DNA of 64,000 nt from Winogradskyella sp. (GTDB lineage: Bacteria; Bacteroidota; Bacteroidia; Flavobacteriales; Flavobacteriaceae), in NCBI RefSeq assembly GCF_003712105.1, contig NZ_RHLG01000001.1:868001-932000 (forward strand), given 5' to 3'. A model generated the notes under the pieces. It saw only the letters and a list, made by a program, of their open reading frames with translations. It did not search any database and was not told where the DNA came from. This document shows positions 26,701 to 36,100 of this stretch, one piece after another (positions within the stretch are counted from its first letter, which is position 1; every line of letters begins with the position of its first letter). A program made the translations under genes and the position numbers.

Positions 26701-26793
26701 TTGTACATCATTTTCTGAAGCAATAGCTAATAATTGTTCAGGCTTTATAGTACCATAACGCAGGCTGTAATATGTGTGACAGTTTAAATACAT
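23770..26793 (-). CDS. Second DNA polymerase III alpha subunit, DnaE2-like (error-prone)
   Basis: C-family polymerase of 1007 residues, shorter than replicative DnaE (about 1160 or more). The N-terminal PHP domain (CHTYYSLRYGTIKPEQLL) has Asn where the first metal-binding His usually stands, so proofreading activity is doubtful. The polymerase active site is intact (PPDFDIDFSW) with YVGRGSGANSIIAYLL and SHAFAKGHSASYA-type motifs (GYAFAKGHSASYA), and an OB domain lies near the C-terminus. It begins the operon dnaE-polymerase IV-SRAP, the Bacteroidota equivalent of imuB-dnaE2 mutagenesis cassettes. The promoter faces a divergent S24 repressor with shared repeats. Role in SOS mutagenesis is inferred from context. 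Confidence 0.9.
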   Translation of the reverse strand: MYLNCHTYYSLRYGTIKPEQLLAIASENDVQTLALTDINTTSACMDIVRLSKKYKIKPILGVDFRNKAEQQFILIAKNNLGFQNINSYLSKFLHNKDLKIPERPSEILNCCFIIYPYQKGKDFDLNTNEFLGITPRDLNQLKFSKWNKYREKLVVLKTVSFQNKKGFNTHRLLRAIDNNTLLSKLPKSEEGSEYDTMLPYNDLCEVYSEFPKIIDNTQQLLNNCIIHFDFENTNPKNQKSFTENEASDYKLLEQLTYKGIPYRYGNNIDSKIYKRINKELNIIKQKGFVSYFLINWKILEYARSKGYFYVGRGSGANSIIAYLLRITDVDPIELDLYFERFINLFRKNPPDFDIDFSWKDRDDIISFIFKNFKHTALLTVYNTFKFRASIRELGKVFGLPKSEMDMLTQGKFNINKLDRLSVLVLKYSQYIEGFPNYLGIHAGGILISEKPIHYYGATFIPPKGFATTQFDMVVAEDIGLYKFDILSQRGLGKIKDAVTIIASNHPNQSVLDIHDIKRFKQDKRIKHLLKNAKAIGCFYVESPAMRMLLKKLQVDNYLGLVAASSVIRPGVAKSGMMRQYILRYRYPEKRQEAHPVLAKLMPDTYGVMVYQEDVIKVAHYFGGLTLGEADMLRRGMSGKFRSREEFLKVKQQFFDNCKNDGKPYEFVADVWRQIESFAGYAFAKGHSASYAVESYQSLFLKAYYPLEYMTATINNFGGFYRTELYVHEARMHGGSIETPCINTSYKHAIIKGKTIVLGFMFLHGLESKTIKRIIRERDLHGVFNSLDDFIERVPISVEQITILIKINAFRFTNINKRELLWEAHLKISKTVVQEHIMTLFKTEKINYKTPKLSNTDLENAFDEMELLGFPLCNPFYLLEHSFPGRLRAKDLPKFKEKLVTIKGYLITTKNTSTSNGKRMHFGTFLDYDGDFIDTVHFPPIAAKYPFRGKGVYEIIGKVMVEFDCVSIEVSKFKRLAVIEDPRYSINSKNQTFQKKKSFKDLKAQYDK

Positions 26794-26800
26794 AAGATTA

Positions 26801-26808
26801 CAAAATTA
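26801..26808 (-). promoter_or_regulatory. TAnnTTTG promoter element of the SOS polymerase operon
   Basis: On the minus strand TAATTTTG lies 7 bases before the dnaE ATG. A repeat resembling a repressor site (26811-26825) adjoins it on the upstream side. Confidence 0.5.
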
Positions 26809-26810
26809 GC

Positions 26811-26848
26811 TACTATATGTAGTAATTGTTGCTTATATTTGTAGTAAT
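26811..26848. promoter_or_regulatory. Probable operator of the S24 repressor
   Basis: TGTAGTAAT occurs twice in direct orientation at 26818-26826 and 26840-26848, 22 bp or about two DNA turns apart. The first is half of a palindrome, TACTA-TATG-TAGTA (26811-26824), beside the dnaE promoter core; the second overlaps the repressor's own core TATATTTG (26834-26841). One protein could thus control both directions. Confidence 0.6.
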
Positions 26849-26869
26849 AATTGTTAAAATTGAATTTTT

Positions 26870-27637
26870 ATGAAACCAATTCAAATCAACATAAAGCATT
26901 TAAGATCTCTGAAGCAGATTTCACAAGAGCGTTTTGCAGATAATCTTAATTGGACGCGTTCTATGGTTGGTTCTTATGAAGAAGGTAGAAGCGAACCACC
27001 AATTGAAAAATTAATAGATTTGTCAAATTATTTTAATATTCCTATTGATATTTTAGTTCGTAAAGATTTGCGAAAAGCAAAGGACACATCGTTTATAGAA
27101 GTAGGGAATAAGCGAATATTGTTTCCGGTCACGGTAAATGAAAAAAATGAAGACTTGATAGAAATTATTCCTGCTAAAGCTTCTGCGGGTTATTTATCTG
27201 GCTATGATGACCCAGAATATATAGAACAACTTCAAAAAATTAAACTACCCTTTTTGCCAACAGGCACACACCGTGCATTTCCTATAAAGGGCGATTCTAT
27301 GTTACCAGTTAAAGATGGTGCTTTTATAGTAGCGAAGTTTGTGGAGAATGTTAATGACATTAAAAATGGTAGAACCTATATAGTTCTAACCAAGAATGAT
27401 GGTCTAGTTTATAAACGTATATATCTTAAAGGCGATGACAGCAGTGATTTATTATTGAGTTCAGATAATAAATCTTATAAACCTTATCTAGTACCTAAAG
27501 ATAGTATCATTGAGCTTTGGGAATTTACATGCTGCATTAATACTCAAGAGTATGATGAAAAAGAATTAAAACTCAGTAGTATTATGACTATGTTTCAAGA
27601 ATTGAAAGTAGAGTTAGAAGCAGTAAAATATTTATAA
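26870..27637 (+). CDS. LexA-like self-cleaving repressor (XRE HTH plus S24 peptidase)
   Basis: Likely SOS-type repressor of the divergent polymerase operon. Residues about 8-62 form a Cro/CI-type HTH (LRSLKQISQERFADNLNWTRS is abbreviated here as LRSLKQISQERFADNLNW); the C-terminal S24 domain has Ser143 (KGDSMLP) and Lys182 (VYKRI), the catalytic dyad. The Ala106-Gly107 bond (ASAGYL) sits where LexA and CI are cut. Thus RecA-stimulated self-cleavage is expected, although the HTH is CI-like rather than the winged helix of true LexA. A promoter core lies 28 bases upstream, inside the operator region. A strong terminator follows. Confidence 0.9.
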   Translation: MKPIQINIKHLRSLKQISQERFADNLNWTRSMVGSYEEGRSEPPIEKLIDLSNYFNIPIDILVRKDLRKAKDTSFIEVGNKRILFPVTVNEKNEDLIEIIPAKASAGYLSGYDDPEYIEQLQKIKLPFLPTGTHRAFPIKGDSMLPVKDGAFIVAKFVENVNDIKNGRTYIVLTKNDGLVYKRIYLKGDDSSDLLLSSDNKSYKPYLVPKDSIIELWEFTCCINTQEYDEKELKLSSIMTMFQELKVELEAVKYL

Positions 27638-27639
27638 TA

Positions 27640-27668
27640 AAAAACGCGAAGCTATGCTTCGCGTTTTT
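27640..27668. terminator. Bidirectional terminator between the repressor and atpC
   Basis: AAAAACGCGAAGC and its exact complement close a 3-base TAT gap; T-runs result on both strands. It serves both convergent genes. Confidence 0.9.
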
Positions 27669-27689
27669 GTTATCTTATATCGTTAAAGA

Positions 27690-27965
27690 TTAATCAGCTA
27701 AAATAATAAGCTTATTATCTTTCATTTCAATAGTACCAGAATTAATGGCTAATAATGTTTTACCATCTTTCTTAGTAAATTTATTTTGTACATCTTCATG
27801 AAGCGTAACATCACCATTAATAGCTATGTTACCTGCTTTAAGTATAGAAACTATAGGAGCGTGATCCTTAAGCATTTCGAACTCTCCGCTAACTCCAGGA
27901 ACAGCAACACTATCAACTTCTCCACTAAACAATGTAGCCTCTGGTGATACAATTTCTAAATACAT
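27690..27965 (-). CDS. atpC: ATP synthase F1 subunit epsilon (short form)
   Basis: Subunit of the F1 central stalk, linking gamma to the c-ring. Its 91 residues make up only the N-terminal beta-sandwich (MYLEIVSPEATLFSGEVDSV, VPGVSGEFEMLKDHAPIV); the C-terminal helical hairpin that inhibits ATP hydrolysis in longer forms is absent. Short epsilon subunits are usual in Bacteroidota, so this is not a truncation. It follows atpD by 17 bases; other ATP synthase genes are elsewhere in the genome. Confidence 0.95.
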   Translation of the reverse strand: MYLEIVSPEATLFSGEVDSVAVPGVSGEFEMLKDHAPIVSILKAGNIAINGDVTLHEDVQNKFTKKDGKTLLAINSGTIEMKDNKLIILAD

Positions 27966-27982
27966 AGGTTTGAATTTTTATA

Positions 27983-29494
<1,512 letters not shown>

Positions 29495-29575
29495 TTATAT
29501 GTTTTTGTTTTGCAATAATTTAAAAATGAAAAACTGCGGTTTTTCAACATAAAAAAAGCGTTGTTTTTCGCGCTG

Positions 29576-29583
29576 CAAAGATA
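29576..29583 (-). promoter_or_regulatory. TAnnTTTG promoter element of atpD-atpC
   Basis: On the minus strand TATCTTTG lies about 85 bases upstream of atpD. Its leader holds a 7-bp hairpin (GAAAAAC arms, 29528-29545). Confidence 0.5.
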
Positions 29584-29634
29584 TAGTTTTATTTAAAAAA
29601 TAAATACTTTTTTTAGAACCTTTTTTATCAAAAA

Positions 29635-29661
29635 AAAACGTGCTCAATCTGAGCACGTTTT
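29635..29661 (-). terminator. Terminator after the SGNH-hydrolase gene
   Basis: A perfect 12-bp stem (AAAACGTGCTCA and complement) with loop ATC; on the minus strand it is followed by a run of T. It ends the TonB receptor-hydrolase transcript. Confidence 0.88.
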
Positions 29662-29682
29662 GTGATTTTGTATCTAATAATT

Positions 29683-31263
29683 TTATTGAAGCAATGGCGA
29701 ATAGTTTGTTGTAAAATCATTTGCCTTTGCGACATTTCCAGATTCAACAAAATTAGAACCATAAGTGGCATCTATTGCCTCTAAATACCTATTAGCCATA
29801 AGTGCATAACCTCTTGCTGTAAGATGTATACCATCTAAACTTACAAGACCACCAAAAACTAAGTCAGTATTTAAGTTGAAGTCATCAAATTGAATTCCTA
29901 CTGATGACGCTTCTTCTAAAATTGCATTTAAATCAACTAAAGCCAATCCATTAGCACTTGCTAAAGCTGCCAAGGTTGCATTATGCCCTGCAGTTGCGGT
30001 TGCAATTTCTTCTTGCTCTTCAGGTGTTAATATCCAATTATCTGCTAAGGGTATAGCAACACCATTTACAGTTGCAGGATTACCTGGAACAGCTTCTGTA
30101 CCAATAAAACTTGCTGCAGGAAGAACAACTAAATCGTCAGCAGTTGCTTGGCGCATGTTTATTAACGCAGGATTAAACGATGTTAAATCAGTTAGGTCTT
30201 CATCCATAATTACTACCGCATTATCATCTGCCTCCATGAAAAATATTTTTCTTCTATCCATTTCTGCTGTAGCTAATGCCAAAGACTCTGCTGCAGTAGC
30301 AGCTGGGAATAAGAACTGTAAAGTGCCAACATTAGCAGGAGCAGATAAAAATGCTAATACACCATCAAGACCAGCATTATAAGCACCATATGCACTAGCA
30401 CTATTTAAGAACCCTGCAGTAGCCGCATCTATCGGCAGAGGATTATGAGGAACTGTAGTGAAAAAAGGTAAGTTACCTACATTAGGTGTATTACCTAATA
30501 CGCCTTGAGCTCCTGTAGCTACTAGACCATTAATTATTGTGGTCATTGCAAAATCAAAAGTACCTTGATCTGTAATTGGATTAGAACCATCACCACCAGT
30601 AGTAGCATAACCTAATACATCATTTCCACCTATTACACCTAAGGAAAAGAACGTAGGACTTTGAGCAACAGCCAGCTCTAATATTGTTGCGTCTGGCGTG
30701 TTTCCTGTTATTCTAACAGCATAAGGATTAGCCAAACCTGCTTGCACATTTGCAATATTACCATATCCTGGCGCTATAATATGAAAGCTTTTAGCTCCTG
30801 GAACACCTAAATTATTAAATGGACCGGTTGGGTTATTAAGTGCTATATCTGTAGATACAGTTACAGGACCAATTACACTCTCTAAAGGCACAGGACCGGC
30901 ACCACCAAAAACTAATCGTGGGTCTGCTATTCTATTTCCAGCTAATGCTAAGCCGCCAAAATTGTCATTCATTAAAGGTTGTGTAAAGGTTCCACCACCA
31001 GCGTTAGCAAATTGACTAGCAATTATATTAGGGAATGAGTTTTCTTGTGATGCTATAAATAAACCGCCATCTGCAAATCCAGCAGTAAATGATGGGCCTA
31101 CAGCAACATAGTTAGAGAAATTAGCGGAACCAGAAGTTAACGCTGGTAATTCAGGGTCATTTTGATTAACTCTATCTCTAAGGTCATCTAGTGTTTCGTT
31201 TTCACAGGCCAAGAAACCTACAGACAAAACAGTTAATAATATATATTTAATTTTTTTCATCAT
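29683..31263 (-). CDS. SGNH/GDSL hydrolase-like outer-membrane lipoprotein
   Basis: A 526-residue lipoprotein with lipobox LSVGFLAC (Cys20). SGNH esterase blocks are visible: the nucleophile region YVAVGPSFTAGFADG, where the usual GDS is GPS but Ser is kept, the GGND block III (GVIGGNDVLGY), and the catalytic Asp-His in SLDGIHLTARGYALMANRY. It should thus be an active serine hydrolase of unknown substrate, perhaps an ester on a lipid or glycan. It lies 18 bases downstream of a TonB-dependent receptor and in the same operon, a pairing that suggests it processes the ligand the receptor imports. A terminator follows. Confidence 0.85.
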   Translation of the reverse strand: MMKKIKYILLTVLSVGFLACENETLDDLRDRVNQNDPELPALTSGSANFSNYVAVGPSFTAGFADGGLFIASQENSFPNIIASQFANAGGGTFTQPLMNDNFGGLALAGNRIADPRLVFGGAGPVPLESVIGPVTVSTDIALNNPTGPFNNLGVPGAKSFHIIAPGYGNIANVQAGLANPYAVRITGNTPDATILELAVAQSPTFFSLGVIGGNDVLGYATTGGDGSNPITDQGTFDFAMTTIINGLVATGAQGVLGNTPNVGNLPFFTTVPHNPLPIDAATAGFLNSASAYGAYNAGLDGVLAFLSAPANVGTLQFLFPAATAAESLALATAEMDRRKIFFMEADDNAVVIMDEDLTDLTSFNPALINMRQATADDLVVLPAASFIGTEAVPGNPATVNGVAIPLADNWILTPEEQEEIATATAGHNATLAALASANGLALVDLNAILEEASSVGIQFDDFNLNTDLVFGGLVSLDGIHLTARGYALMANRYLEAIDATYGSNFVESGNVAKANDFTTNYSPLLQ

Positions 31264-31281
31264 AATTTGTTTTGCGTGTTT

Positions 31282-34062
31282 TTATAAATTGTTGATTGTC
31301 CAAGACACATAATATTGAGATCCGATAAATCCAGTACCAAAGGCTGTGAAATATTCGTCTTGTAATATATTAGTAGCGCCCGCTTTAAATGTAGATTTTA
31401 AACTTGGTACTCTATAGTTGATTTGTGCATCAAGTACATTAAATGCAGGTACTTCACCATCACCAAAGGATGCTTCCCAGAAGTAATTGTCACTCCATCT
31501 CCAAGCAACATTAAATCCGAAATTTTTAAATACTTCGGTCTTACCAAATGCTATTTTAACCTTATGTTCTGGAGTGTTAAAATTAGTTCTAAAATCTGGG
31601 TTAGCAGCTACATCAAAGTCTAATCTAGCCCATGTATAATTTGCACTTAAATCAAAACCATCAAAAACCTTAGTAGAAACCTGAATTGCTGCTCCATAAG
31701 AGTTTACATCTGCATCAGAATTAGTATAAGTTTGGTAGGCTTCGAAATCTCCATTAGCAATAGCTAGAACTGATAGTGAATTATCACCAACTGTACCATA
31801 TAAAGGTGCTATTACCGTTTCGTTTGCTAAGAAGTCTTTGTAGCTGTTATAATAAGCTGATGCGTCAATAGTAAATCCTTCAACCTTACCACGATATCCA
31901 ACTTCAACAGAACTAACTTGTTCCGGTTCTGCTAGGCTTGAGTTACCTGTTACAAGGTCAGCTGGGTTTTGGCTATTACCAAATGCTTCAACTGAATTTA
32001 ACAGGAATGAATTTTCATATGCTGCAGCACCAGATTGCTGAATCTGTGCTGGGAATCCAAGCATTTGTCCTGCAGTACTTACATCATAGTCTCTCACAAA
32101 TCTTGCACCATTGTCAGATGCACCACCAATTAATGTAGCACGCCCAATGTTAAGACCTATATATAAATCTTGTGTTGTTGGGTTTCTAAATCCTGTTTGA
32201 AAAGAAGCTCTAATGTTATGGTTTTTGTTAATTGTTAAACCAGCAGAAATTCTAGGCGAGAAGAAGCCGTCGAATAATTCAGACTTGTCATAACGAACAG
32301 AACCCGTAAGCTTTAACTCCATATTCTCATTAACTTCTAGAGATCGCTGTAACTGAGTGTAAATACCTAATTCAGAATAGTTAATTGGGCCATCAAAATC
32401 TGTGTAAATTGTTCCTGAAGAATTTAGACTATAAGAACGGAATGAACCACCAACTTGTATTTCAGCAAAGTCAACTAAATCTCCGAAGTTATAATTTGCA
32501 TCAGCATGATAATACTTAGATGCATCCTGAAATTTAGATCCTGTACTTAGATCAGGGTCATTAACACTTCTATTAAATGCATTTAAAAAATCAGCACTTC
32601 CTGGAAGAAAACGACCAGTGTCTGCAGCTGCTCTTGCAGCAGTATGGGCTTGGGCATTTGTAGCTCCACCTAATGTTTGTCCAATATACGTAGCAACATA
32701 TTCTCCAAACCAGGTTTGGTCGTCTTTCCAAGCTCTGTTGATATTGATTCCGGTAAATACCATGTCATATGAGTCACCGGCTTTATCTGCTACTACATAA
32801 CCTCTTACGAAGAAGTTGTCGTTTCTAACTTCTAATTTATGTTGTTGTTGGAAGAAGTTTTTGATATTATATCTGTTGGCACCTTGGTAAATAGTATTAC
32901 CGGTTCCTACTTTTCCAACATATTGGATTTCGAAATCATTGGCCCAAGGTCTAAAATATAAACCCCAATCGGCTTTTATACTTTCTGCATTATAGTTAGT
33001 AAGGTCTCTTTCGTTATAACCAGTTCTACTAACATCAACTGAAGGCACTAGAGCAGAGGATCCAGCAGGTGCTAGGCCTAAAGCTTCGAGTGCTTGCGCA
33101 ACATCATTAATATCAGTTGCTACCTCATCACCATAGATATTAATTCCATCGTAATCAATATCGTCTCTTGTAAGACCTCTGTTAAATCTGTCTTCTTCAC
33201 TAATTGCCGCCCAATCTGTACCTTTTAGGTATCCAAAATTAACTTTTGCCGCAAATTTATCACTAAACACGTGCGCCATTCTTAGACCCAAATCTGTATA
33301 GAAATTATCACCAATGGCTTCCTGAGATGTCATACCTCCTTTAAAATATCCACTAATACCTGAATGATCAAAAGGACTCTTACTTCTCATAAATAAGATA
33401 CCGTTAAATGCATTTGCACCATATAATGCAGAAGCTGCACCTGGTAAAAGTTCGACACTTTGAACGTCAGTTTCTATCATACCTACTAAGTTACCAATCG
33501 GGAAGTTTAATGCTGGGGTAGAATTATCCATGCCATCAACCAATTGCATAAATCTTGTATTAGCGAATGATGCAAACCCTCTTGTGTTAACTGATTTAAA
33601 TGTTAAACTATTAGTATTTACGTCAACACCTTTTAAATTCTCTAAGCCGTCATAGAAATCAGCAGAAGGCGTGTTTTTAATTTCTTTTAGTCCGAAACGC
33701 TCTACTGTTACAGGAGATTCAAAAATACGTTCAGGAGTTCTAGAAGCTGAGATAACAACTTCATCGAGTTCATTACCTTCTTTCATCTGAACATCAATAG
33801 TTTGATTGTTAGATGTGACCTCAATGGTTTGTGTTTCAAAACCGGTGTAAGAAATAACAATGTTAAATGGAGGTGTCTGGTCTGTAGTAATCGAATACAT
33901 CCCATCAAAATCAGTACTTGCTCCAGTAGTTGTACCTTCTATAATTACATTTGCACCAGGTAAAGGTTGCCCTGTGTCGTCAGTAACTTTACCTTTAACT
34001 GTAGTTTGTGCAAGAGAACCAACAGTAAAAAGCATTAAGAATAGCTTAAGAATTGTTTTCAT
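31282..34062 (-). CDS. TonB-dependent receptor with carboxypeptidase-like regulatory domain
   Basis: Outer-membrane receptor of 926 residues. A signal peptide (1-18) is followed by a carboxypeptidase-D-like beta domain at about 20-105 (TTVKGKVTDDTGQPLPGANV), the plug domain (VVISASRTPERIFESPVTVE, SVNTRGFASFANTRF, ELLPGAASALYGANAFNG), and a beta-barrel ending in YVSWTINNL. No SusD-like partner follows, so it is not a SusC/D glycan system; instead an SGNH-hydrolase lipoprotein gene lies 18 bases downstream. The plug has the DGMD form typical of a flavobacterial group paired with such hydrolases. The ligand is unknown. An inverted repeat occupies the leader. Confidence 0.9.
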   Translation of the reverse strand: MKTILKLFLMLFTVGSLAQTTVKGKVTDDTGQPLPGANVIIEGTTTGASTDFDGMYSITTDQTPPFNIVISYTGFETQTIEVTSNNQTIDVQMKEGNELDEVVISASRTPERIFESPVTVERFGLKEIKNTPSADFYDGLENLKGVDVNTNSLTFKSVNTRGFASFANTRFMQLVDGMDNSTPALNFPIGNLVGMIETDVQSVELLPGAASALYGANAFNGILFMRSKSPFDHSGISGYFKGGMTSQEAIGDNFYTDLGLRMAHVFSDKFAAKVNFGYLKGTDWAAISEEDRFNRGLTRDDIDYDGINIYGDEVATDINDVAQALEALGLAPAGSSALVPSVDVSRTGYNERDLTNYNAESIKADWGLYFRPWANDFEIQYVGKVGTGNTIYQGANRYNIKNFFQQQHKLEVRNDNFFVRGYVVADKAGDSYDMVFTGININRAWKDDQTWFGEYVATYIGQTLGGATNAQAHTAARAAADTGRFLPGSADFLNAFNRSVNDPDLSTGSKFQDASKYYHADANYNFGDLVDFAEIQVGGSFRSYSLNSSGTIYTDFDGPINYSELGIYTQLQRSLEVNENMELKLTGSVRYDKSELFDGFFSPRISAGLTINKNHNIRASFQTGFRNPTTQDLYIGLNIGRATLIGGASDNGARFVRDYDVSTAGQMLGFPAQIQQSGAAAYENSFLLNSVEAFGNSQNPADLVTGNSSLAEPEQVSSVEVGYRGKVEGFTIDASAYYNSYKDFLANETVIAPLYGTVGDNSLSVLAIANGDFEAYQTYTNSDADVNSYGAAIQVSTKVFDGFDLSANYTWARLDFDVAANPDFRTNFNTPEHKVKIAFGKTEVFKNFGFNVAWRWSDNYFWEASFGDGEVPAFNVLDAQINYRVPSLKSTFKAGATNILQDEYFTAFGTGFIGSQYYVSWTINNL

Positions 34063-34069
34063 AAGTAAG

Positions 34070-34106
34070 ATTTAGTTAATTTATTAGGTGCCCAATTTAA
34101 CTAAAT
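34070..34106 (-). promoter_or_regulatory. 10-bp inverted repeat in the TonB receptor leader
   Basis: ATTTAGTTAA and TTAACTAAAT are perfect arms 17 bases apart. On the minus strand the far arm overlaps a near-consensus promoter core (TATATTTA) and the near arm ends 7 bases before the ATG. It may be an operator or a leader hairpin. Confidence 0.5.
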
Positions 34107-34185
34107 ATATGAAAAATCGGTAAGAATTTCCTATAAAATTATGCGTGCATAGCAATTTTTGACAATATTAAACCCCAAAAAACAG

Positions 34186-34222
34186 TGAATCCATAAAAAA
34201 AACGACTTTTTTTATGGATTCA
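34186..34222 (-). terminator. Terminator after glmS
   Basis: TGAATCCATAAAAAAA and its exact complement (16 bp) enclose loop ACGAC. On the minus strand a T-run follows within the next bases. The remaining intergenic sequence up to 34062 holds only the receptor leader. Confidence 0.8.
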
Positions 34223-34248
34223 TTAATCTTATTTGGTGGTTATAATAT

Positions 34249-36096
34249 CTATTCTACAGTTACAGATTTGGCTAAATTTCTAGGTTGATCAACATTTTTA
34301 CCTAGCATTACAGCAACATGATAAGACAATAGCTGTAATGGTATTGTTGTTAATAAAGGAGTAAGAGATTCTAAGGTTTCAGGAATCTCAATGGTATGAT
34401 CTGCTAACTTTTTAACATCAACATCTCCTTCTGTAACAATTGCAATGATTTTACCTTTACGAGATTTTATCTCTTGTATATTACTCACTACTTTTTCGTA
34501 ATGTCCTTTTTTGGTAGCAATAACAAATACTGGCATTTGTTCATCAATTAGGGCAATAGGACCATGTTTCATTTCTGCGGCAGGGTAGCCTTCAGCATGA
34601 ATGTAGGAAATCTCTTTTAATTTCAAAGCACCTTCTAAAGCTACCGGAAAATTATAGCCTCTTCCCAAATAGAGACAATTAGAAGCATCTTTGTAAGTAC
34701 CTGCTACATACTTAATATGTTCATCTGACTCTAAAGTTTTAGCTACTTTTTCAGGTATTAACTCCAATTGCTCTAAATGATAATGAAACTGTGATTTAGA
34801 AATAGTACCTTTTTCTTTTGCTAATTTTAATGCTATTAATGTTAGTACTGTAATTTGAGTAGTAAATGCCTTTGTTGAAGCTACTCCAATTTCTGGGCCA
34901 GCATGCGTGTAAGCACCTGCATCAGTTTCTCTAGCTATACTCGAACCTACTACATTACATACCCCGAATACAAAAGCACCGTGAGATTTTGCAAGTTTAA
35001 TAGCTGCTAACGTATCAGCAGTCTCTCCTGATTGTGATATAGCAATAACAACATCGGTATTTGTTATTACAGGATTCCTGTATCTAAATTCTGAAGCGTA
35101 TTCTACCTCAACAGGTATTCTTGCTATATCCTCAAAAATATATTCTGCTACTAGCCCTGCGTGCCAAGATGTTCCACATGCAACAATTATTATTCTATTG
35201 GCATTCAAGAATTTTTCTTTGTGGTTTTCAACACCTGCCATCCTTATAATACCTTCTTTCGCTAACAGACGGCCTCGATAGGTGTCACGAATGGCATTAG
35301 GCTGCTCATAAATTTCTTTAAGCATAAAATGCTCAAAACCACCTTTTTCAATTTGCTCTAAATTAAATTTTAATTCCTGCATTAAAGGTGCTACAAGAGA
35401 GTCATCTTTTATCTTGCGGATTTTTACCTTTTTTCCAAGTCTAACCACTGCCATTTCTTCGTCTTCAAGGTAAATAGCATTTTTAGTAAATTCAATAAAT
35501 GGTGAGGCATCACTTGCAATAAAAAATTCTTCTTCACCAACTCCAATTGCTAATGGGCTGCCTAACTTGGCCACAACAATTTCATTGGGTTTATTTTTGT
35601 CGAAAACCGCAATGGCATAAGCACCAACTACTTCATTTAATGCAAGTTGAACAGCTTTTCCAAGTTTTACATCTTGTTGTTTTTTTACTTCTTCAATTAA
35701 GTTAACTAAAACCTCAGTGTCGGTATCTGACTTAAATGTATAACCACGCTTTTTCAGTTCGGTTTTGATAGCTTCATAATTCTCAATTATACCATTATGA
35801 ATTATCACTAAATCTCCAGAATTCGAATAATGTGGGTGAGAGTTTACGTCATTTGGAACACCATGAGTTGCCCATCTGGTATGCCCAATACCAAGATTAC
35901 CGTTAGTAGAAATTTCATTTTCTAAACGACCTTTTAAGTCAGCAACCTTACCTTTTGTTTTAGACAGTTTAATATTATTACCATCATATAATGCGATACC
36001 TGCACTATCGTAACCTCTATATTCTAATCTTTGTAAACCTTTGAGTATTATTGGATAGGCTTCTCTATGTCCAATATATCCTACAATTCCACACAT
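34249..36096 (-). CDS. glmS: Glutamine-fructose-6-phosphate aminotransferase (isomerizing)
   Basis: Makes glucosamine 6-phosphate from fructose 6-phosphate and glutamine, the entry to peptidoglycan and lipid A sugars. The N-terminal nucleophile Cys2 is in MCGIVGYIGHREAYP; the glutaminase domain covers about 1-240 (GIGHTRWATHG, HNGIIENY) and two SIS isomerase domains follow (ACGTSWHAG, AISQSGETADTLAA, and the end QPRNLAKSVTVE). Length 615 is normal. It is 4 bases downstream of a DUF4270 gene and so probably in its operon. No glmS ribozyme is expected in this phylum and none fits in the 4-base gap. Confidence 0.98.
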   Translation of the reverse strand: MCGIVGYIGHREAYPIILKGLQRLEYRGYDSAGIALYDGNNIKLSKTKGKVADLKGRLENEISTNGNLGIGHTRWATHGVPNDVNSHPHYSNSGDLVIIHNGIIENYEAIKTELKKRGYTFKSDTDTEVLVNLIEEVKKQQDVKLGKAVQLALNEVVGAYAIAVFDKNKPNEIVVAKLGSPLAIGVGEEEFFIASDASPFIEFTKNAIYLEDEEMAVVRLGKKVKIRKIKDDSLVAPLMQELKFNLEQIEKGGFEHFMLKEIYEQPNAIRDTYRGRLLAKEGIIRMAGVENHKEKFLNANRIIIVACGTSWHAGLVAEYIFEDIARIPVEVEYASEFRYRNPVITNTDVVIAISQSGETADTLAAIKLAKSHGAFVFGVCNVVGSSIARETDAGAYTHAGPEIGVASTKAFTTQITVLTLIALKLAKEKGTISKSQFHYHLEQLELIPEKVAKTLESDEHIKYVAGTYKDASNCLYLGRGYNFPVALEGALKLKEISYIHAEGYPAAEMKHGPIALIDEQMPVFVIATKKGHYEKVVSNIQEIKSRKGKIIAIVTEGDVDVKKLADHTIEIPETLESLTPLLTTIPLQLLSYHVAVMLGKNVDQPRNLAKSVTVE

Positions 36097-36100
36097 AATC

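Noticed and set aside
27690..27965. atpC as a truncated gene
   Set aside because: Epsilon subunits of about 90 residues without the C-terminal hairpin are normal in this phylum.
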